NCBI RefSeq assembly: GCF_001411555.2
Contig: NW_023362480.1
Span: 1 to 64,000 of the forward strand
Length of the DNA stretch: 64,000 nucleotides
Direction: 5' to 3'
Source: Juglans regia
Lineage: Eukaryota > Streptophyta > Magnoliopsida > Fagales > Juglandaceae
Each line of letters opens with the position of its first letter. Position 1 is the first letter of the stretch. The notes under the pieces are model-generated. The model was not told the origin of the DNA, ran no database searches, and saw nothing but the letters and a program-made list of their open reading frames with translations. Positions 42,165 to 54,492 of the stretch are shown here, one piece after another. Both the position numbers and the translations under genes were made by a program.

Positions 42165-42246
42165 GTAAGGGAGTGTGTGAGGTTTTCCACACGTAAGGGA
42201 GTGTGTGAGGTTTTCCACTAACTTTCTTTTTGTGCAGCACATTATA
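42165..42246 (+). other. B8 leader end with 28-bp direct duplication
   Basis: CACGTAAGGGAGTGTGTG with following GAGGTTTTCCA occurs twice in tandem immediately before the gag ATG; in other copies it occurs once. LTR and the rest of the leader are missing. Confidence 0.7.
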
Positions 42247-43369
42247 ATGTCTCATCGGAGTAGCTCATCACTAAGGGGGAGAGAATATAACTCATCCATT
42301 GTATTACAAGCCATGCAACAACAGTTTGAGCAGTTGAACTTGGTGTTGGGTGAAGTGAGGGATAGTATGGATAATCAAGAAGCAGTGATTAGAAATTTAC
42401 GAGGTGAGAGAGATAGGAGGCGACGTGAGCCTAGAATTGAGAATGGGTATAAGAATAGAGAGTTTGGTGAGGATGAGGAAGGCTTAACATCTGAAGTTGA
42501 ATTGGGTGGACATAGAGGAGTTAGGCATGGAAGAGGCCTTAGGGTAAACTCTGGGGGTCGATATGGAGTAGATAAGAACCTTGGGAGCATCAAAATGAAA
42601 ATACCATCATTCCAAGGTAGAACTGACCCTGAAATTTATTTAGAGTGGGAGAAAAGAATAGAGTTGGTGTTTGATTGTCATAATTACTCTGAGGAGAAGA
42701 AGGTGAAGTTGGTTGTAATTGAGTTCGATTGTTTGGTGGGATCAATTAGTAACCAATAGGAGGAGGAATCTTGAGAGGTCTGTAGAAACATGGAGAGAGT
42801 TGAAAGCTATCATGAGGCAGAGATTTGTACCTAGCCACTACTATAGAGACCTCTACCAAAAATTACAAAATCTTATACAGGGGTCTAGGAGTGTAGAGGA
42901 TTACCGTAAGGAGATAGAGGTGGCTATGATTCGGGCTAATGTAGTGGAGGATCGGGAGGCAACGATGACGAGATTTTTGAGGGGGTTGAATAGGGAGATA
43001 GCCAATGTAGTTGAGTTGCAACATTATGAGGAGATAGAGGACATGGTGCACATGGCTATGAAGGTGGAGAGAAGGCTAAAAGGAAAGGGTACATCAAGGT
43101 ATACTTCGGTTTCTAGTACTCCTTGGAAACCAAAGTGGGACAAAAATGATCAAGTTGTAGCAAAGGGGAAGGCTGAACCATCAAAGGGAAAAGATTTGGG
43201 TGAGGCTGAAACCTCAAGAAAAAAAGAGAATGAGTTGAAAAACAATTGTGAGGCCGAGAGTTCAAAAAAAGTGGAGACTGAAAGAAAAACAGAGAGTGAA
43301 ACGAACAAAGAGAATGAGGCCAAAACATCAAAAGAAAGAGAGAGAGAAAAAGAAAATAGAGAGGTGGTT
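42247..43369 (+). pseudogene. gag: B8 gag (frameshifted, cut by A2)
   Basis: Starts MSHRSSSSLRGREYNSS, close to B4. Capsid region present, but a deletion near 42727 removes the TDYAII codons and shifts frame (EFDCLVGS). The second frame (from 42719) carries WWDQLVTNRRRNLERSVETW to the Lys/Glu linker, ending KENREVV where A2's LTR begins. The five bases before A2 are TGGTT; no partner duplication survives on the other side of A2. Confidence 0.82.
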
Positions 43370-44175
43370 TGATGCAAACCAAGGAGTTGGACATGCTAAT
43401 CATACAAGTGGGAATGGAGCTGAATTTGTACAAGACCCTTTGTCATTTCCTAGTGGCCCAATTACAAGACTTAGAGCCAAACGTTTCAAGGAAGCACTAA
43501 ATGGGCTAATCCAAGAGAATTGGGCTGATTCTAAAAAGACCAAGATGGGCTCAAATAATATTCAAGACTTAATCCATGTCATCAAGGCAATTGAAGAGGC
43601 TAATTAGCACATAGAAATATGATGAATGGTCTGACCATTAAAGGACGTGAATTTGTTAAGTTTCAAGAATATTAAATAGGTGAATGAACTTGGTCTTGCC
43701 TGGGTACGTGAAATACATTGAATTTAGTCATTTAGTCATTTCTGGCTGCCTCTAGAAGTCCAAGAGGCCTAAATTTCGTGGGACTTGTTATGTTAATATT
43801 TGTGTTGCTTTTAAAGCTGTAGTTATGACTTTTCCTATTCTTGGAGGGTTGTTCCAAGTATATAAAGGGGTTATTTCGAGTTTTAATGGCAGATTGGAAA
43901 TTTCAGAAACTTATTTGTTTTTGTGAGGTCTTGTGTTCCTCTTGGTTCTTCAAAGAACTCCTTGAACTTATCAAGTTAATCTTGTGGCGTTCAAGCTCCA
44001 AACTTATCACCTTGATTCTGATTTCTGGGTGTGGCGTTTTCAATCCTTCGTAGTCTTGGTTCTCATCTAGTTGGGTGACTGGTCAAGGCTCAACAAATCT
44101 TGTCAATACGATCTTGGGGTTCCAAGCCATCATTGTTATCGGGTTTCATCACAATTGTTGGTGAAGTTCATATCA
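43370..44175 (+). repeat. 5' LTR of A2 (806 bp)
   Basis: TGATGCAAACCAAGG to GTTCATATCA. Encodes the displaced pol tail in its U3. Differs from the 3' LTR at TTAATGGCAG against TTAATATCAG (about 43885) and little else by eye. Confidence 0.92.
43859..43867 (+). promoter_or_regulatory. TATA box of A2 5' LTR
   Basis: TATATAAAG at LTR offset 490, the same place as in A1 and in the solo LTR. Likely core promoter for A2 and possibly for outward transcription. Confidence 0.75.
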
Positions 44176-44581
44176 TTTTGGTATCAGAGCCAGGTTCTAA
44201 GATAAGTTTGTCTATCTTTTATTTTCGTTCTATTTCCTGTTCCTGCTGTGTTTAAAAAAAAAAAAAAAAGGGTACACGATTCCAGTAAGAAAACTTCTTC
44301 CTTTCAATCTTGTATCTCACCTTATTCAAGTACTTGAACTTTTGATGAGTTTTGGTTGTTTATTTTCTGAATTGCTGCTGGATTATTTTGAATGAGTTTC
44401 TTGAAGTTCGATTAAGAACTAAAGAAGACACAGAAGAGTGGAAAAAGGCAAGAGTGTGCGAGACCATATGAGGGTAAAAGCCGTTTAGAGTGAAAACACA
44501 AGTGCAAGTGTATCAATTCTTGAGTGAAACACGTGAGGGAGTGCTTGTGAGGATTCTAACTTTGTTTGCAGATTTTAAAAC
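44176..44581 (+). other. A2 primer site and leader
   Basis: TGGTATCAGAGCCAGG at 44179-44194, an exact tRNA-Met type site. An A-run lies at about 44253-44269. The leader otherwise has no recognised element. Confidence 0.85.
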
Positions 44582-46008
44582 ATGTCTAATAATCAAGAAG
44601 AAGACACAATCGAAGAATTTCGACAACCTCCAGTTCCAAACCTCCAAATGCAAGCGATGTTAGGGGAGATGAGGCGTATGTTGAGGGCTGAATTAGAACC
44701 TATTCACGAAAGGTTGGACAGGGTAGAAGCGGAAACTCCTAGGGGCCAGCAACATGACATCCACAATAGGCAGCATGGTGGGTGTGGTCCGTGGCGGAAT
44801 GTTGATGGAGAGGCAGAGTCGGAGGAGTTTGATGAGCAATATTTGAACCGAGGCAGGATTGAGCGTGGGTATAGAAATAGAGAAGCTAGGATGGGTAGGC
44901 CTAGGAGGGATAACGATTTAGGAAATATAAAGATTAAAATCCCATCTTTTCAAGGTAAAAATGATCCTGAAGTTTATTTGGAGTGGGAAACTAAAATGGA
45001 GATGGTTTTTGATTGTCACAACTACTCAGAGATAAAGAAGGTTAAGTTGGCTGCAATTGAATTTACCGATTATGCCATTGTGTGGTGGGATCAATTACTG
45101 ATTAATAGGAGGAGGAATAGAGAGCCACCCGTGGACACTTGGGAGGAAATGAAAATGCTTATGAGGAAGCGTTTTGTACCCAGCCACTATTATAGGGGAT
45201 TGTATCAAAAATTACAGAGGTTAATTCAAGGATCTAAAAGTGTGGATGAGTATTACAAGGAGATGGAGGTAGCTATGATCCGGGCAAATGTAGAAGAGGA
45301 CTGGGAAGCCACCATGGCTAGGTTTTTGCACGGTTTAAATCGTGAGATTGCGGATATAGTCGAGATGCAGCACTATGTTGAGTTGACAGATATGGTGCAT
45401 CAAGCCATAAAGGTGGAGGAACAATTCAAACGAAAGGGATTGGCTAGGAGGGGACTGCCTATGGCTACAACCAGCTCGTGGAAGACAACTCCAAAAAGGG
45501 ACGAGCAGCAACAAAATAAGCCAAAATTTGAATCCTCTAAGAATGCCAACTTAAAGACCGCCACTACTTCAGGTACAATCGAGACTTCAAGTTCTAAGAC
45601 ACGTGATATTAAATGTTTTAAATGTCAGGGGCGCGGACATATAGCCAGCCAGTGTGTAAACAAGAGGGTGATGGTGATAAATGCCCAAGGAGAGCTTGAG
45701 TCAGAAAATGAGGAAGAAGTAGATAATGATGATATGCCATCTATGGAGGATGCTGACGATGAGCAAAATGCTGTGGTTGGAGATTTATTGGTTGCAAGGC
45801 GAGTTCTCAATGTGCAGGTTAAGGAGGAAGAAAGTAACCAAAGGGAGAACTTGTTTCATACTCGGTGCTTTGTAAATAACAAAGTTTGCAGTGTCATTAT
45901 CGATGGTGGGAGTTGCACAAATGTAGCCAGCACTTATTTGGTGGAGAAATTGGCTTTAACTACCTTGAAACATCCTCAACCTTACCGGCTTCAGTGGTTG
46001 AATGAATG
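44582..46008 (+). pseudogene. gag: A2 gag-PR, first part (interrupted by B1)
   Basis: Same protein as A1 gag with a few substitutions (T-to-I at about residue 10, R-to-C near 64, R-to-W in [11 protein letters not shown]). Knuckle [14 protein letters not shown] and protease [12 protein letters not shown] intact. After LQWLNEC the frame runs into B1 and stops at 46030. The remaining codons resume at 51107. Confidence 0.9.
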
Positions 46009-46784
46009 TGATATGAACCCGTGGGAATGAATTCCCTTGAACCCACAATCAATTTGAAAACTCCCCAAGAAAGCCAAAATCAAGTCAATGGATGGAGAAC
46101 CTAGACCCGATGAGAACTCGTTTCAAGAACCTAGATTATATTAAAATCTAGACCCGTTGAAGAACCCGTCTCAAGAACCCAGATTACAAAGGAGGAACGC
46201 CACAAAGGTTGTGATTTACCTTTGATAAGTTCAAAAGTTCAATTAAGAACAAGAGGAGTAAAACTCAACTCACAATGAATAAATTCATCAAATTTCATAA
46301 ACTTCATAATCTGATTAAAATGAGGCTACATAGAGTATTTAAAGGAAAACCTAATGAAACCCTAGCCAAAATAAACCCCCATCTTCCAAAAGTACCCCTG
46401 GATGAACAGTGCCGCGGCTACAGTGCCGAGCTACAGTAACTCGGCTACAGTAACCCTAACCCTAGTTCAATAAAATAATAACTTTCCCAACATGCCCTTG
46501 CATAAGCTCCCTTAAGTGCTTCCCATAATAAACTCAATTATTCTAAACAAATAAAATAAGTACTTTAAATGAATTAAATAAGTTGAAACCCTTCAAGAGC
46601 CCAAAGCCTTTAAGCCTTGTTGTTGCCATCTTCCATAGCTGATCAAATGAATCAAAATTGGATCTTCATCCTTCAAGCCTCATCTTGAATGTTGAGCTCT
46701 TGCTAAACTCGTCCCAAGTGGATTCCATCAATCCTTGCATTGTCTCCGTGATCTTTAAGACTAGGCCCATCATGGTTCCCATCA
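46009..46784 (-). repeat. 3' LTR of B1 (776 bp)
   Basis: TGATATGAACCCGTGGG to GGTTCCCATCA, followed by ATCCCCCTCTCCTC (reversed polypurine tract). Contains the usual CTACAGTA motifs, reversed TTTAAATACTC box and CAAAGGT/ACCTTTG hairpin (about 46204-46225). Confidence 0.92.
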
Positions 46785-49438
46785 ATCCCCCTCTCCTCAA
46801 AAGGATTCAACCTTGAATCTCCACCTGGATCAAAGGGAAAAACGTTAGTAATATTATCATTAATTTCATATGCAATATCATTAATTTGTTCAAGAATTTG
46901 AAAAGATCCATCCAAACTACTCATGTCGTCAACAGGTAAAGGCATTAAATCAAAATGAGTAAATGGATTAAGGCTATAAACAATTGCGAAAGGAAAATAT
47001 AAAGTGGTAGTATGCATGGTCCTATTATATGCAAACTCTATAAATCTATCCACAACCATATAAATAGAATCTCTACTTATTTCTTTCCTTGGCAGCCCCA
47101 AAACAGAGTCCATATATGCAAACTCATTGAAACGCAAATGATACTCCTGTAAACGTTCATGCAACAAGTCAATGTATGGCAAATGATACTCTGACAAACG
47201 TTTATGCAACATGTTAATGAATGACAAATGATACTTCCACAAACGTTCATGTAACACGTCAATGAAAGGCAAATGATACTCCCACAAACATTCATGTAAC
47301 ACATCGATGAATGACAATTGATACTTCCACAAACGTTCATGCAACACGCCATTGAAAGGCAAATGATATTCCCACAAATGTTCATGCAACACGTCATTGA
47401 AAGGCAAATGATATTCCCACAAATGTTCATGCAACACAACAAAAGTCTTCCTTACACCAAGGTTACCCAACAAACCAGCATGTCTATCACACACAAACAA
47501 CTTATGCATAAAACTAGTAGGTACACAAAATCTAATATTTCTAAACAAGTACCAATCTAGTTTATAGAACTTACCAAAAGATGCTTTCTCACATGTCCCA
47601 TACACACTAGCAAAGTCATCATCATTAGCATGCAATCCCTTATCATATTCAAATCTCAACAATTTTGCATCAAAAATGAAGACAAGGACATACCTTCTTG
47701 CTAAAGTATCAACCACAAAATTTTTCATACCTTGTGTGTATTTGAATACATGAGGAAAAGTCTGAACACAATCCTCCCGCTTAGCATGCATTCTAGTCAA
47801 CAACTTACCTTGTCCCTTTAAATGTGTCAATGACTCATGTTTTTCCAAGAAAGGTCGGTTAGGAATTGTCGCACTTGGCACAAAATCAATGTAGTGCTCT
47901 ATCTCCCTATTAGGTGGCAATCCACTAAATACACCACTTGGAAACACGACCTCATATCCCTGCAACAAAGAGACAACAATACTAGGCAAACATACGTCAA
48001 GTACGTTAGGATTAAGACTCGCCTTAGCATAAAAACTCGCTTTTCTCTTTGTTTTTCTCTCACTTTCTTCACACTCTCTTTTCTTTCCACTCTCTTTTTC
48101 TTTTTCACTCTCTTTTTCCCTTTCACACTCTTTTTTCTTTTCACTCTCTTTTTTTCTGTCACTCTCTTTTTCTTCATCTTTTTTTGTACTCTCGACCTCA
48201 TAATTATTTTTCAACTCATTCTCTCTTTTGCTTGAGGTCTTAGTCTCACCCTCTTCTTTTTTCTCTCTCATTTTTCTCTCTTTCTCCATTTCGGTCTCAC
48301 TATTTCTTTTCTTCTCAATCTCACATTCACTCTTGCTTTTCAGCTCAATCTCACTTTCACTTTCACTTTCACTCTCATCTTCACTCTTGCTTTTCAGCAC
48401 AATCTCACTTTCACTGTCACCTTCACTCTTACTATTAAGCTCATTCTCACTTTTTCTTGAGGTTTCAGCCTCACCCAAATCTTTTCCGTTTGGTGGTTCG
48501 GTCTTCTCCTTTGCTACAACTTGATTATTTTTGTCCCACTTTAGTTTCCAAGAAGTACTAGAAACCGAAGTATACCTTGATGTACCCTTTCCTTTTAGCC
48601 GTCTCTCCACCTTCATAGCCATGTGCACTATGTCCTCTACCTCCTCATAATGTTGCAACTCAACTACATTGGCTATCTCCCTATTCAACCCCCTCAAAAA
48701 TCTTTTCATTATGGCCTCCCGATCCTCCACTACATTAGCCCGAATCATAGCCACCTCCATCTCCTTATGGTAGTCCTCTACACTCCTAGACCCCTGTATA
48801 AGATTTTGTAATTTTTTGTAGAGGTCTCTATAGTAGTGGCTAGGTACAAATCTCCGCCTCATGATAGCTTTCAACTCTCTCCATGTTTCTACAGGCCTCT
48901 CAAAATTCCTCCTCCTATTGGATACTAATTGATCCCACCAAATAATCGCATAATCAGTGAACTCAATTACAGCCAACTTCATCTTTTTCTGCTCAGAGTA
49001 ATTATGACAATCAAACACCAACTCTATTCTTTTCTCCCACTCTAAATAAACTTCAGGGTCAGTTCTACCTTGGAATGATGGTATTTTCATTTTGATGCTT
49101 CCAAGGTGCTTATCTACTCTATCTCGACCCCCTGAGTTTGCCCTAAGGCCTCTTCCATGCCTAACTCTTCTATGTCTACCCAATCCAACTTCAGATGTTA
49201 GCACTTCCTCATCCTCACCATACTCTCCATTCTCATACCCATTCTTAATATTAGGCTCATGTCGCCTCCTATCTTTCTCTGCTTGCAGATTTCTAACCAT
49301 TGCTTCTTGATTATCCATGTTATTCCTCACTTCACCTAACACCAAGTTCAACCGCTCAAACTCATGTTGCATGGCATGCAACACAAAGGATGAGTTATCT
49401 ACTCGCCCCCTTGGTGATGAGCTACTCCGATGAGACAT
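46703..49438 (-). CDS. gag plus integrase-minisatellite fusion protein, 911 aa (B1)
   Basis: From the ATG of MSHRSSSSPRGRVDNSS. Same architecture as B5: coiled N-terminus, capsid region ([20 protein letters not shown] to KVERRLKGKG), a longer Lys/Glu/Ser repeat region, RT flank ending ATIPNRP joined to HESLTHLKG, RNase H tail, zinc-region remnant (FVCDRHAGLLGNLGVRKTF), seven contiguous LHE units, the patch SVLGLPRKEISRDSIYMVVDRF (first integrase Asp lost), [13 protein letters not shown]-module remnant; the last codons lie in the LTR. No stops in 2.7 kb. Zinc knuckle, protease, YFDD, RNase H acids and DD35E are all absent. Likely a Gag-like structural product; function of the repeat unknown. 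Confidence 0.8.
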   Translation of the reverse strand: MSHRSSSSPRGRVDNSSFVLHAMQHEFERLNLVLGEVRNNMDNQEAMVRNLQAEKDRRRHEPNIKNGYENGEYGEDEEVLTSEVGLGRHRRVRHGRGLRANSGGRDRVDKHLGSIKMKIPSFQGRTDPEVYLEWEKRIELVFDCHNYSEQKKMKLAVIEFTDYAIIWWDQLVSNRRRNFERPVETWRELKAIMRRRFVPSHYYRDLYKKLQNLIQGSRSVEDYHKEMEVAMIRANVVEDREAIMKRFLRGLNREIANVVELQHYEEVEDIVHMAMKVERRLKGKGTSRYTSVSSTSWKLKWDKNNQVVAKEKTEPPNGKDLGEAETSRKSENELNSKSEGDSESEIVLKSKSEDESESESESEIELKSKSECEIEKKRNSETEMEKERKMREKKEEGETKTSSKRENELKNNYEVESTKKDEEKESDRKKESEKKKECEREKESEKEKESGKKRECEESERKTKRKASFYAKASLNPNVLDVCLPSIVVSLLQGYEVVFPSGVFSGLPPNREIEHYIDFVPSATIPNRPFLEKHESLTHLKGQGKLLTRMHAKREDCVQTFPHVFKYTQGMKNFVVDTLARRYVLVFIFDAKLLRFEYDKGLHANDDDFASVYGTCEKASFGKFYKLDWYLFRNIRFCVPTSFMHKLFVCDRHAGLLGNLGVRKTFVVLHEHLWEYHLPFNDVLHEHLWEYHLPFNGVLHERLWKYQLSFIDVLHECLWEYHLPFIDVLHERLWKYHLSFINMLHKRLSEYHLPYIDLLHERLQEYHLRFNEFAYMDSVLGLPRKEISRDSIYMVVDRFIEFAYNRTMHTTTLYFPFAIVYSLNPFTHFDLMPLPVDDMSSLDGSFQILEQINDIAYEINDNITNVFPFDPGGDSRLNPFEERGIDGNHDGPSLKDHGDNARIDGIHLGRV
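47123..47437 (-). repeat. 45-bp coding minisatellite, 7 units (B1)
   Basis: Seven contiguous units, nearly identical to B2's order, with one change (LHKRLSEYHLPYID). Exact 45-bp period keeps the frame. Confidence 0.95.
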
Positions 49439-50335
49439 TAGAAGGTGCTGCACAGAAGAATGTTAGTGGTAAAAAAGAAAACCTCACACACTCCCTTACG
49501 TGTTTCAACTCGAATAATGACACTCTACTCGTGTTTCACTCTTAATGGCTTTTTCCCGATAATAGTCTCACACTCTCTTGCCTTTTACCTCAATAGTTTT
49601 TCCACTCAAGTTCTTTCAGAACTAAATGAACTCAATCAAGACAAGTCAACCTTGTTTTATCCCAACTAGTAATTAGATTCAGGAAACAAGAACAAGAGAA
49701 ACATGAAGGAATAAAAATGACACGAGAATCAATGAAGTTATACGAATGAAAGAGTAGCAATAAGACAAGATACCAACTTGAGTGATGTATGCAGCAGCCC
49801 CTTTGATGATAAGGTTCAATCAACAAATTTCTTTCTTTCTCATTGTTGTAACTATGTAGCAACTTTGAATATGCTACCTTCTCTTCTCTTCAACTTCTTC
49901 TTTTTTTTTTTTTTTTGAATTTTCTTTTCTTTTCTTTTCTTTTCTTTTCCTTTCCTTTCTTTTCTTTTCTTTTCTTTTCCTTTCCTTTCTTTTCTTTTCT
50001 TTTCTAATTCATCCACAAACAGCAATATTCAATTGTGAAAACCAACCAATTGAATTCAAACACACAAACATGGACAATGAAATAGAAAAGAATCAATGGA
50101 ACGACACTCAAAGCAATTGACAAACTTAGAGATGCAGGAAACCCTAGAATTTTGAAACCCTAGGTGATGCAAATTTCAGCCAAACCCAAAACCTTAAGAA
50201 TTTCGGCAGCCTACTTTTTATTTCAATTTTTTTTTTTGGCAACCCTAGAACAATGAAGCCCTAGAATTAAATTTAAGGATACTAAAATTAAAAGATAGAA
50301 TCAGACCTGATTGGAAATCTTGCTCTGATACCAAA
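49439..50335 (-). other. B1 leader with purine tract and primer site
   Basis: Purine tract (GAAAA/GGAAAAG, T-rich on the plus strand) at about 49901-50005, the longest of the set. Primer site TGGTATCAGAGC is at about 50322-50333 read on the minus strand and lacks the extra base seen in B2 and B5. Confidence 0.8.
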
Positions 50336-51106
50336 TGATATGAACCCGTGGGAATGAATTCCCTTGAACCCACAATCAATTTGAAAACTCCCCAAGAAAG
50401 CCAAAATCAAGTCAATGGATGGAGAACCTAGACCCGATGAGAACTCGATTCAAGAACCTAAATTATATTAAAATATAGACCCGTTGAAGAACCCGTCTCA
50501 AGAACCCAGATTACAAAGGAGGAACGCCACAAAGGTTGTGATTTACCTTTGATAAGTTCAAAAGTTCAATTAAGAACAAGAGGAGTAAAACTCAACTCAC
50601 AATGAATAAATTCATCAAATTTCATAAACTTCATAATCTGATTAAAATGAGGCTACATAGAGTATTTAAAGGAAAACCTAATGAAACCCTAGCCAAAATA
50701 AACCCCATCTTCCAAAAGTGCCCTGGATGAACAGTGCCGCGGCTACAGTGCCGAGCTGCAGTAACTCGCTACAGTAACCCTAACCCTAGTTCAATAAAAT
50801 AATAACTTTCCCAACATGCCCTTGCATAAGCTCCCTTAAGTGCTTCCCATAATAAACTCAATTATTCTAAACAAATAAAATAAGTACTTTAAATGAATTA
50901 AATAAGTTGAAACCTTCAAAGCCCAAAGCCTTTAAGCCTTGTTGTTGCCATCTTCCATAGCTGATCAAATGAATCAAAATTGGATCTTCATCCTTCAAGC
51001 CTCATCTTGAATGTTGAGCTCTTGCTAAACTCGTCCCAAGTGGATTCCATCAATCCTTGCATTGTCTCCGTGATCTTTAAGACTAGGCCCATCATGGTTC
51101 CCATCA
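50336..51106 (-). repeat. 5' LTR of B1 (771 bp)
   Basis: Same ends as the 3' LTR. The roughly ten differences are mostly single-base losses in short runs (for example GTGCCCTGG against GTACCCCTGG), a pattern that could partly reflect sequencing error. Confidence 0.92.
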
Positions 51107-51406
51107 GAATGTGGGGAAATCAAGGTGACAAGACAAGTGTTGGTGGCATTATCCATTGGCAAATATGAGGATGAGGTGCTTTGTGATGTGGTTCCTATGC
51201 ACGCATGCCATTTACTGTTGGGAAGACCATGGCAGTATGATCTGAGGGTTACGCATGATGGATTCACAAATAAGTATTCCTTCACTCTTAATAGGCAACC
51301 TATTACTCTTGTGCCATTAACTCCAAAACAGGTCAGGGAGGACCAATTAAAGTTACAAAGTTCGAATGAAAAAAAAAAAGGAAAAGGAAAGGAAGGCCGA
51401 AACTGA
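51107..51406 (+). pseudogene. gag: A2 gag-PR, second part
   Basis: Resumes with [46 protein letters not shown] and [17 protein letters not shown], ending in the Lys-rich tail at a TGA (51404-51406). The 11-A run matches A1, but the next A-run is 9 instead of 10, which changes the gag/pol frame relation. Confidence 0.88.
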
Positions 51407-54400
51407 AAAAAAAGACTTAAAAAAAAAGGAGAGAAAAACATTGATCAGAGTGAAAAAGAAAGAGAGAGGATTTCGGCTATAGTGAGAGCAAGAGAGGAAA
51501 AATTCAATTACATTGCAAAAAAAAGTGAGATCAAGAGAGCATTATTTTCACACCAGCCCCTTATTGTACTCATGTACAAGGAGGCTCTTTTATGTACTAA
51601 TGATCTCGTCGGTGCTTTGCCGAGCAATATTGTTTCTCTTTTGCAGGAGTTTGAAGATGTCCTTCCTGAAGAGGTACCATATGGTTTACCTCCAATCCGA
51701 GGGATTGAACATCAAATTGATTTCATACCTGGTGCATCAATTCCAAACCGACCTGCTTATAGGAGTAATCCCGAGGAGACCAAGGAACTTCAGAGGCAAG
51801 TAAGTGAATTATTGGAGAAGGGGTTTGTGCGTGAAAGTATGAGTCCTTGTGCGGTTCCGGTGCTGTTAGTTCCCAAGAAGGATGGAACATGGAGGATGTG
51901 TGTTGACTGCCGAGCCATCAACAACATAACGGTAAAGTATCGTCATCCCATTCCTAGACTAGATGATATGTTGGATGAATTGTATGGTTCTTGTGTCTTT
52001 ACAAAAATTGATCTTAAGAGTGGATATCATCAGATTAGGATGAAAGAAGGTGATGAATGGAAAACTGCTTTTAAGACTAAATATGGTTTGTATGAGTGGT
52101 TAGTGATGCCTTTCGGTTTAACTAATGCTCCGAGCCCATTTATGCGTTTGATGAACCATGTTTTGCGAGCATTTATTGGCAGATTTGTAGTTGTGTATTT
52201 TGATGATATCCTGATCTATAGCAAAAATTTGGAAGAACATGTAATGCATTTGAAATCTGTTTTGAAAATTCTAAGGAAAGAAAGGTTGTTTGCTAACCTC
52301 AAAAAGTGCACCTTTTGCACGGATAAGCTTGTGTTTCTTGGTTTTGTTGTTAGTAAGAGAGGAATTGAGGTGGATGAGGAAAAGGTGAAGGCAATCCAAG
52401 AGTGGTCAACGCCTACAACAGTCAGCCAAGTGAGGAGTTTCCACGGCTTAGCTAGCTTCTATAGACGGTTTGTGCGTGATTTTAGTAGCTTAGCCGCCCC
52501 TCTTACTGAAGTCATCAAGAAAAATGTGCCGTTTAAGTGGGGAAAAGAACAAGAAAAGGCATTTAGTCTGATCAAAGAAAAGTTAACTAATGCACCTTTG
52601 CTTGTTTTACCTAACTTTGCTAAAACTTTTGAAATTGAGTGTGATGCTTCAGGCATAGGAATTGGAGCTGTTTTGATGCAAGAAGGCCGTCCAATTGCTT
52701 ATTTCAGTGAAAAGTTGAGTGGGGCAGCCCTAAATTACCCTACTTATGATAAGGAGATGTATGCCTTGGTGAGGGCTTTGGAAAATTGGCAACACTATCT
52801 ATGGCCAAAGGAGTTTGTGATTCACACAGATCATGAGTCTTTGAAGCATTTGAAAGGACAGCAAAGGTTGAACAAACGCCATGCCAAGTGGGTGGAATTC
52901 ATTGAAACATTTCCGTATGTGATCAGATATAAGCAAGGTAAGGAAAATGTGGTGGCTGATGCATTGTCCCGAAGGTATGCCTTACTTTCCATTTTAGATA
53001 CAAAAATGCTTGGCTTTGAATACATTAAGGAATTGTATGCTCAAGATTCTGATTTTGGTGATGTGTTCAATGCATGTGAAAAAATGGCGTTTGGTAAGTT
53101 TTATAGGTATGATGGATTTTTGTTTCGGGAAAATAAACTGTGTTTGCCAATATGTTCTTTGCGCGAATTGCTTGTGAGAGAAGCTCATGGTGGTGGTTTG
53201 ATGGGTCATTTTGGTGTAGCTAAGACTTTAGGAATTTTGCATGAACATTTTTTTGGCCTCATATGAAACGTGATGTGGAAAGAATTTGTGAGAAGTGTAT
53301 CACGTGTAAACAGGCTAAGTCTAAGTTGAAACCCCATGGTTTGTACACCCCTTTGCCAATACCTAGTGAACCTTGGACTGATATTTCTATGGATTTTGTT
53401 TTAGGTTTACCTAGGACTAAGAGGGGGAGAGATTCAGTTTTTGTGGTGGAAGATAGATTTTCCAAGATGGCACACTTCATTGCATGCCATAAAACTGATG
53501 ATGCATCACATATAGCTGATTTGTTCTTCAAAGAAATTGTTAGGTTACATGGTATGCCTAAGACCATTGTTTCTGATAGGGATGCAAAGTTTTTGAGTTA
53601 CTTTTGGAAGACTTTGTGGGGAAAGCTGGGAACTAAGTTGTTGTTTTCTACTACTTGTCATCCACAAACGGATGGCCAAACTGAAGTAGTAAATAGAACT
53701 TTGTCGTCTTTGTTGCGTGCTATCATTAAAAAGAACTTGAAAGCATGGGAAGATTGTTTGCCACATGTTGAATTTGCTTACAATAGAAGTATACATTCTG
53801 CAACTAAGTTTTCACCATTTGAAATTGTTTATGGCTTTAACCCATTGTCACCTTTGGATTTAACTTCTTTACCTTTGAGTGAACGTGTGAACTTAGATGG
53901 CAAAAAGAAGGCAGAATTGGTAAAGATGATTCATGAAAAGGCACGGCTGAACATTGAAAGGAGGACTAAACAATATGTCCATCAAGCCAACAAGGGACGT
54001 AAGAAGGTAGTGTTTCAACCAGGAGATTGGGTTTGGTTGCACTTAAGGAAGGACCGTTTTCCAGAGAAGCGGCGTTCAAAACTCCTACCTCGGGGTGACG
54101 GGCCATTTCAAGTAGTAGAACGCATCAATGATAATGCCTACAAGCTTGACTTACCAGGTGAGTATGGTGTCAGTGCAAGCTTTAATGTTGCTGATTTGTC
54201 TCCTTTTGATGTAGGTGATGATTTGAGGACAAATCCTTCTCAAGAGGGGGAGAATGATGCAAACCAAGGAGTTGGACATGCTAATCATACAAGTGGGAAT
54301 GGAGCTGAATTTGTACAAGACCCTTTGTCATTTCCTAGTGGCCCAATTACAAGACTTAGAGCCAAACGTTTCAAGGAAGCACTAAATGGGCTAATCCAAG

Positions 54401-54492
54401 AGAATTGGGCTGATTCTAAAAAGACCAAGATGGGCTCAAATAATATTCAAGACTTAATCCATGTCATCAAGGCAATTGAAGAGGCTAATTAG
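51407..54492 (+). pseudogene. pol: A2 pol (single frameshift in integrase)
   Basis: RT, RNase H and integrase as in A1: [11 protein letters not shown] at 52196, ECDASGIG at about 52640, HTDHESL at about 52823, REAHGG and GHFG zinc residues. A T-run of 7 (8 in A1) at about 53250 shifts the frame after HEHFF, so 51482-53266 and 53263-54492 are separate. The second part carries [29 protein letters not shown] and the GPF module and ends in the LTR. Unlike A1, pol here is in the gag frame after a stop. Both changes are in homopolymers, so sequencing error is possible. Confidence 0.88.

Larger units (their letters stand above)
46009..51106 (-). mobile_element. B1: complete family B element with intact 911-codon frame
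   Basis: 5,098 bp flanked by a perfect duplication GAATG (46004-46008 and 51107-51111) inside A2 gag. LTRs of 776 and 771 bp, canonical primer site TGGTATCAGAGCAAG, leader with purine tract, single polypurine tract. It inserted after A2, so family B was active more recently than A2's arrival. Confidence 0.95.

Noticed and set aside
47837..48524. Open frames rich in Phe/Leu/Ser opposite the Lys/Glu region (also 12153-12759, 56061-56676)
   Set aside because: Antisense of GAAA/GAGTGAA coding repeats reads TTTC/TTCACTC and lacks stops by composition; no independent start context or domain.
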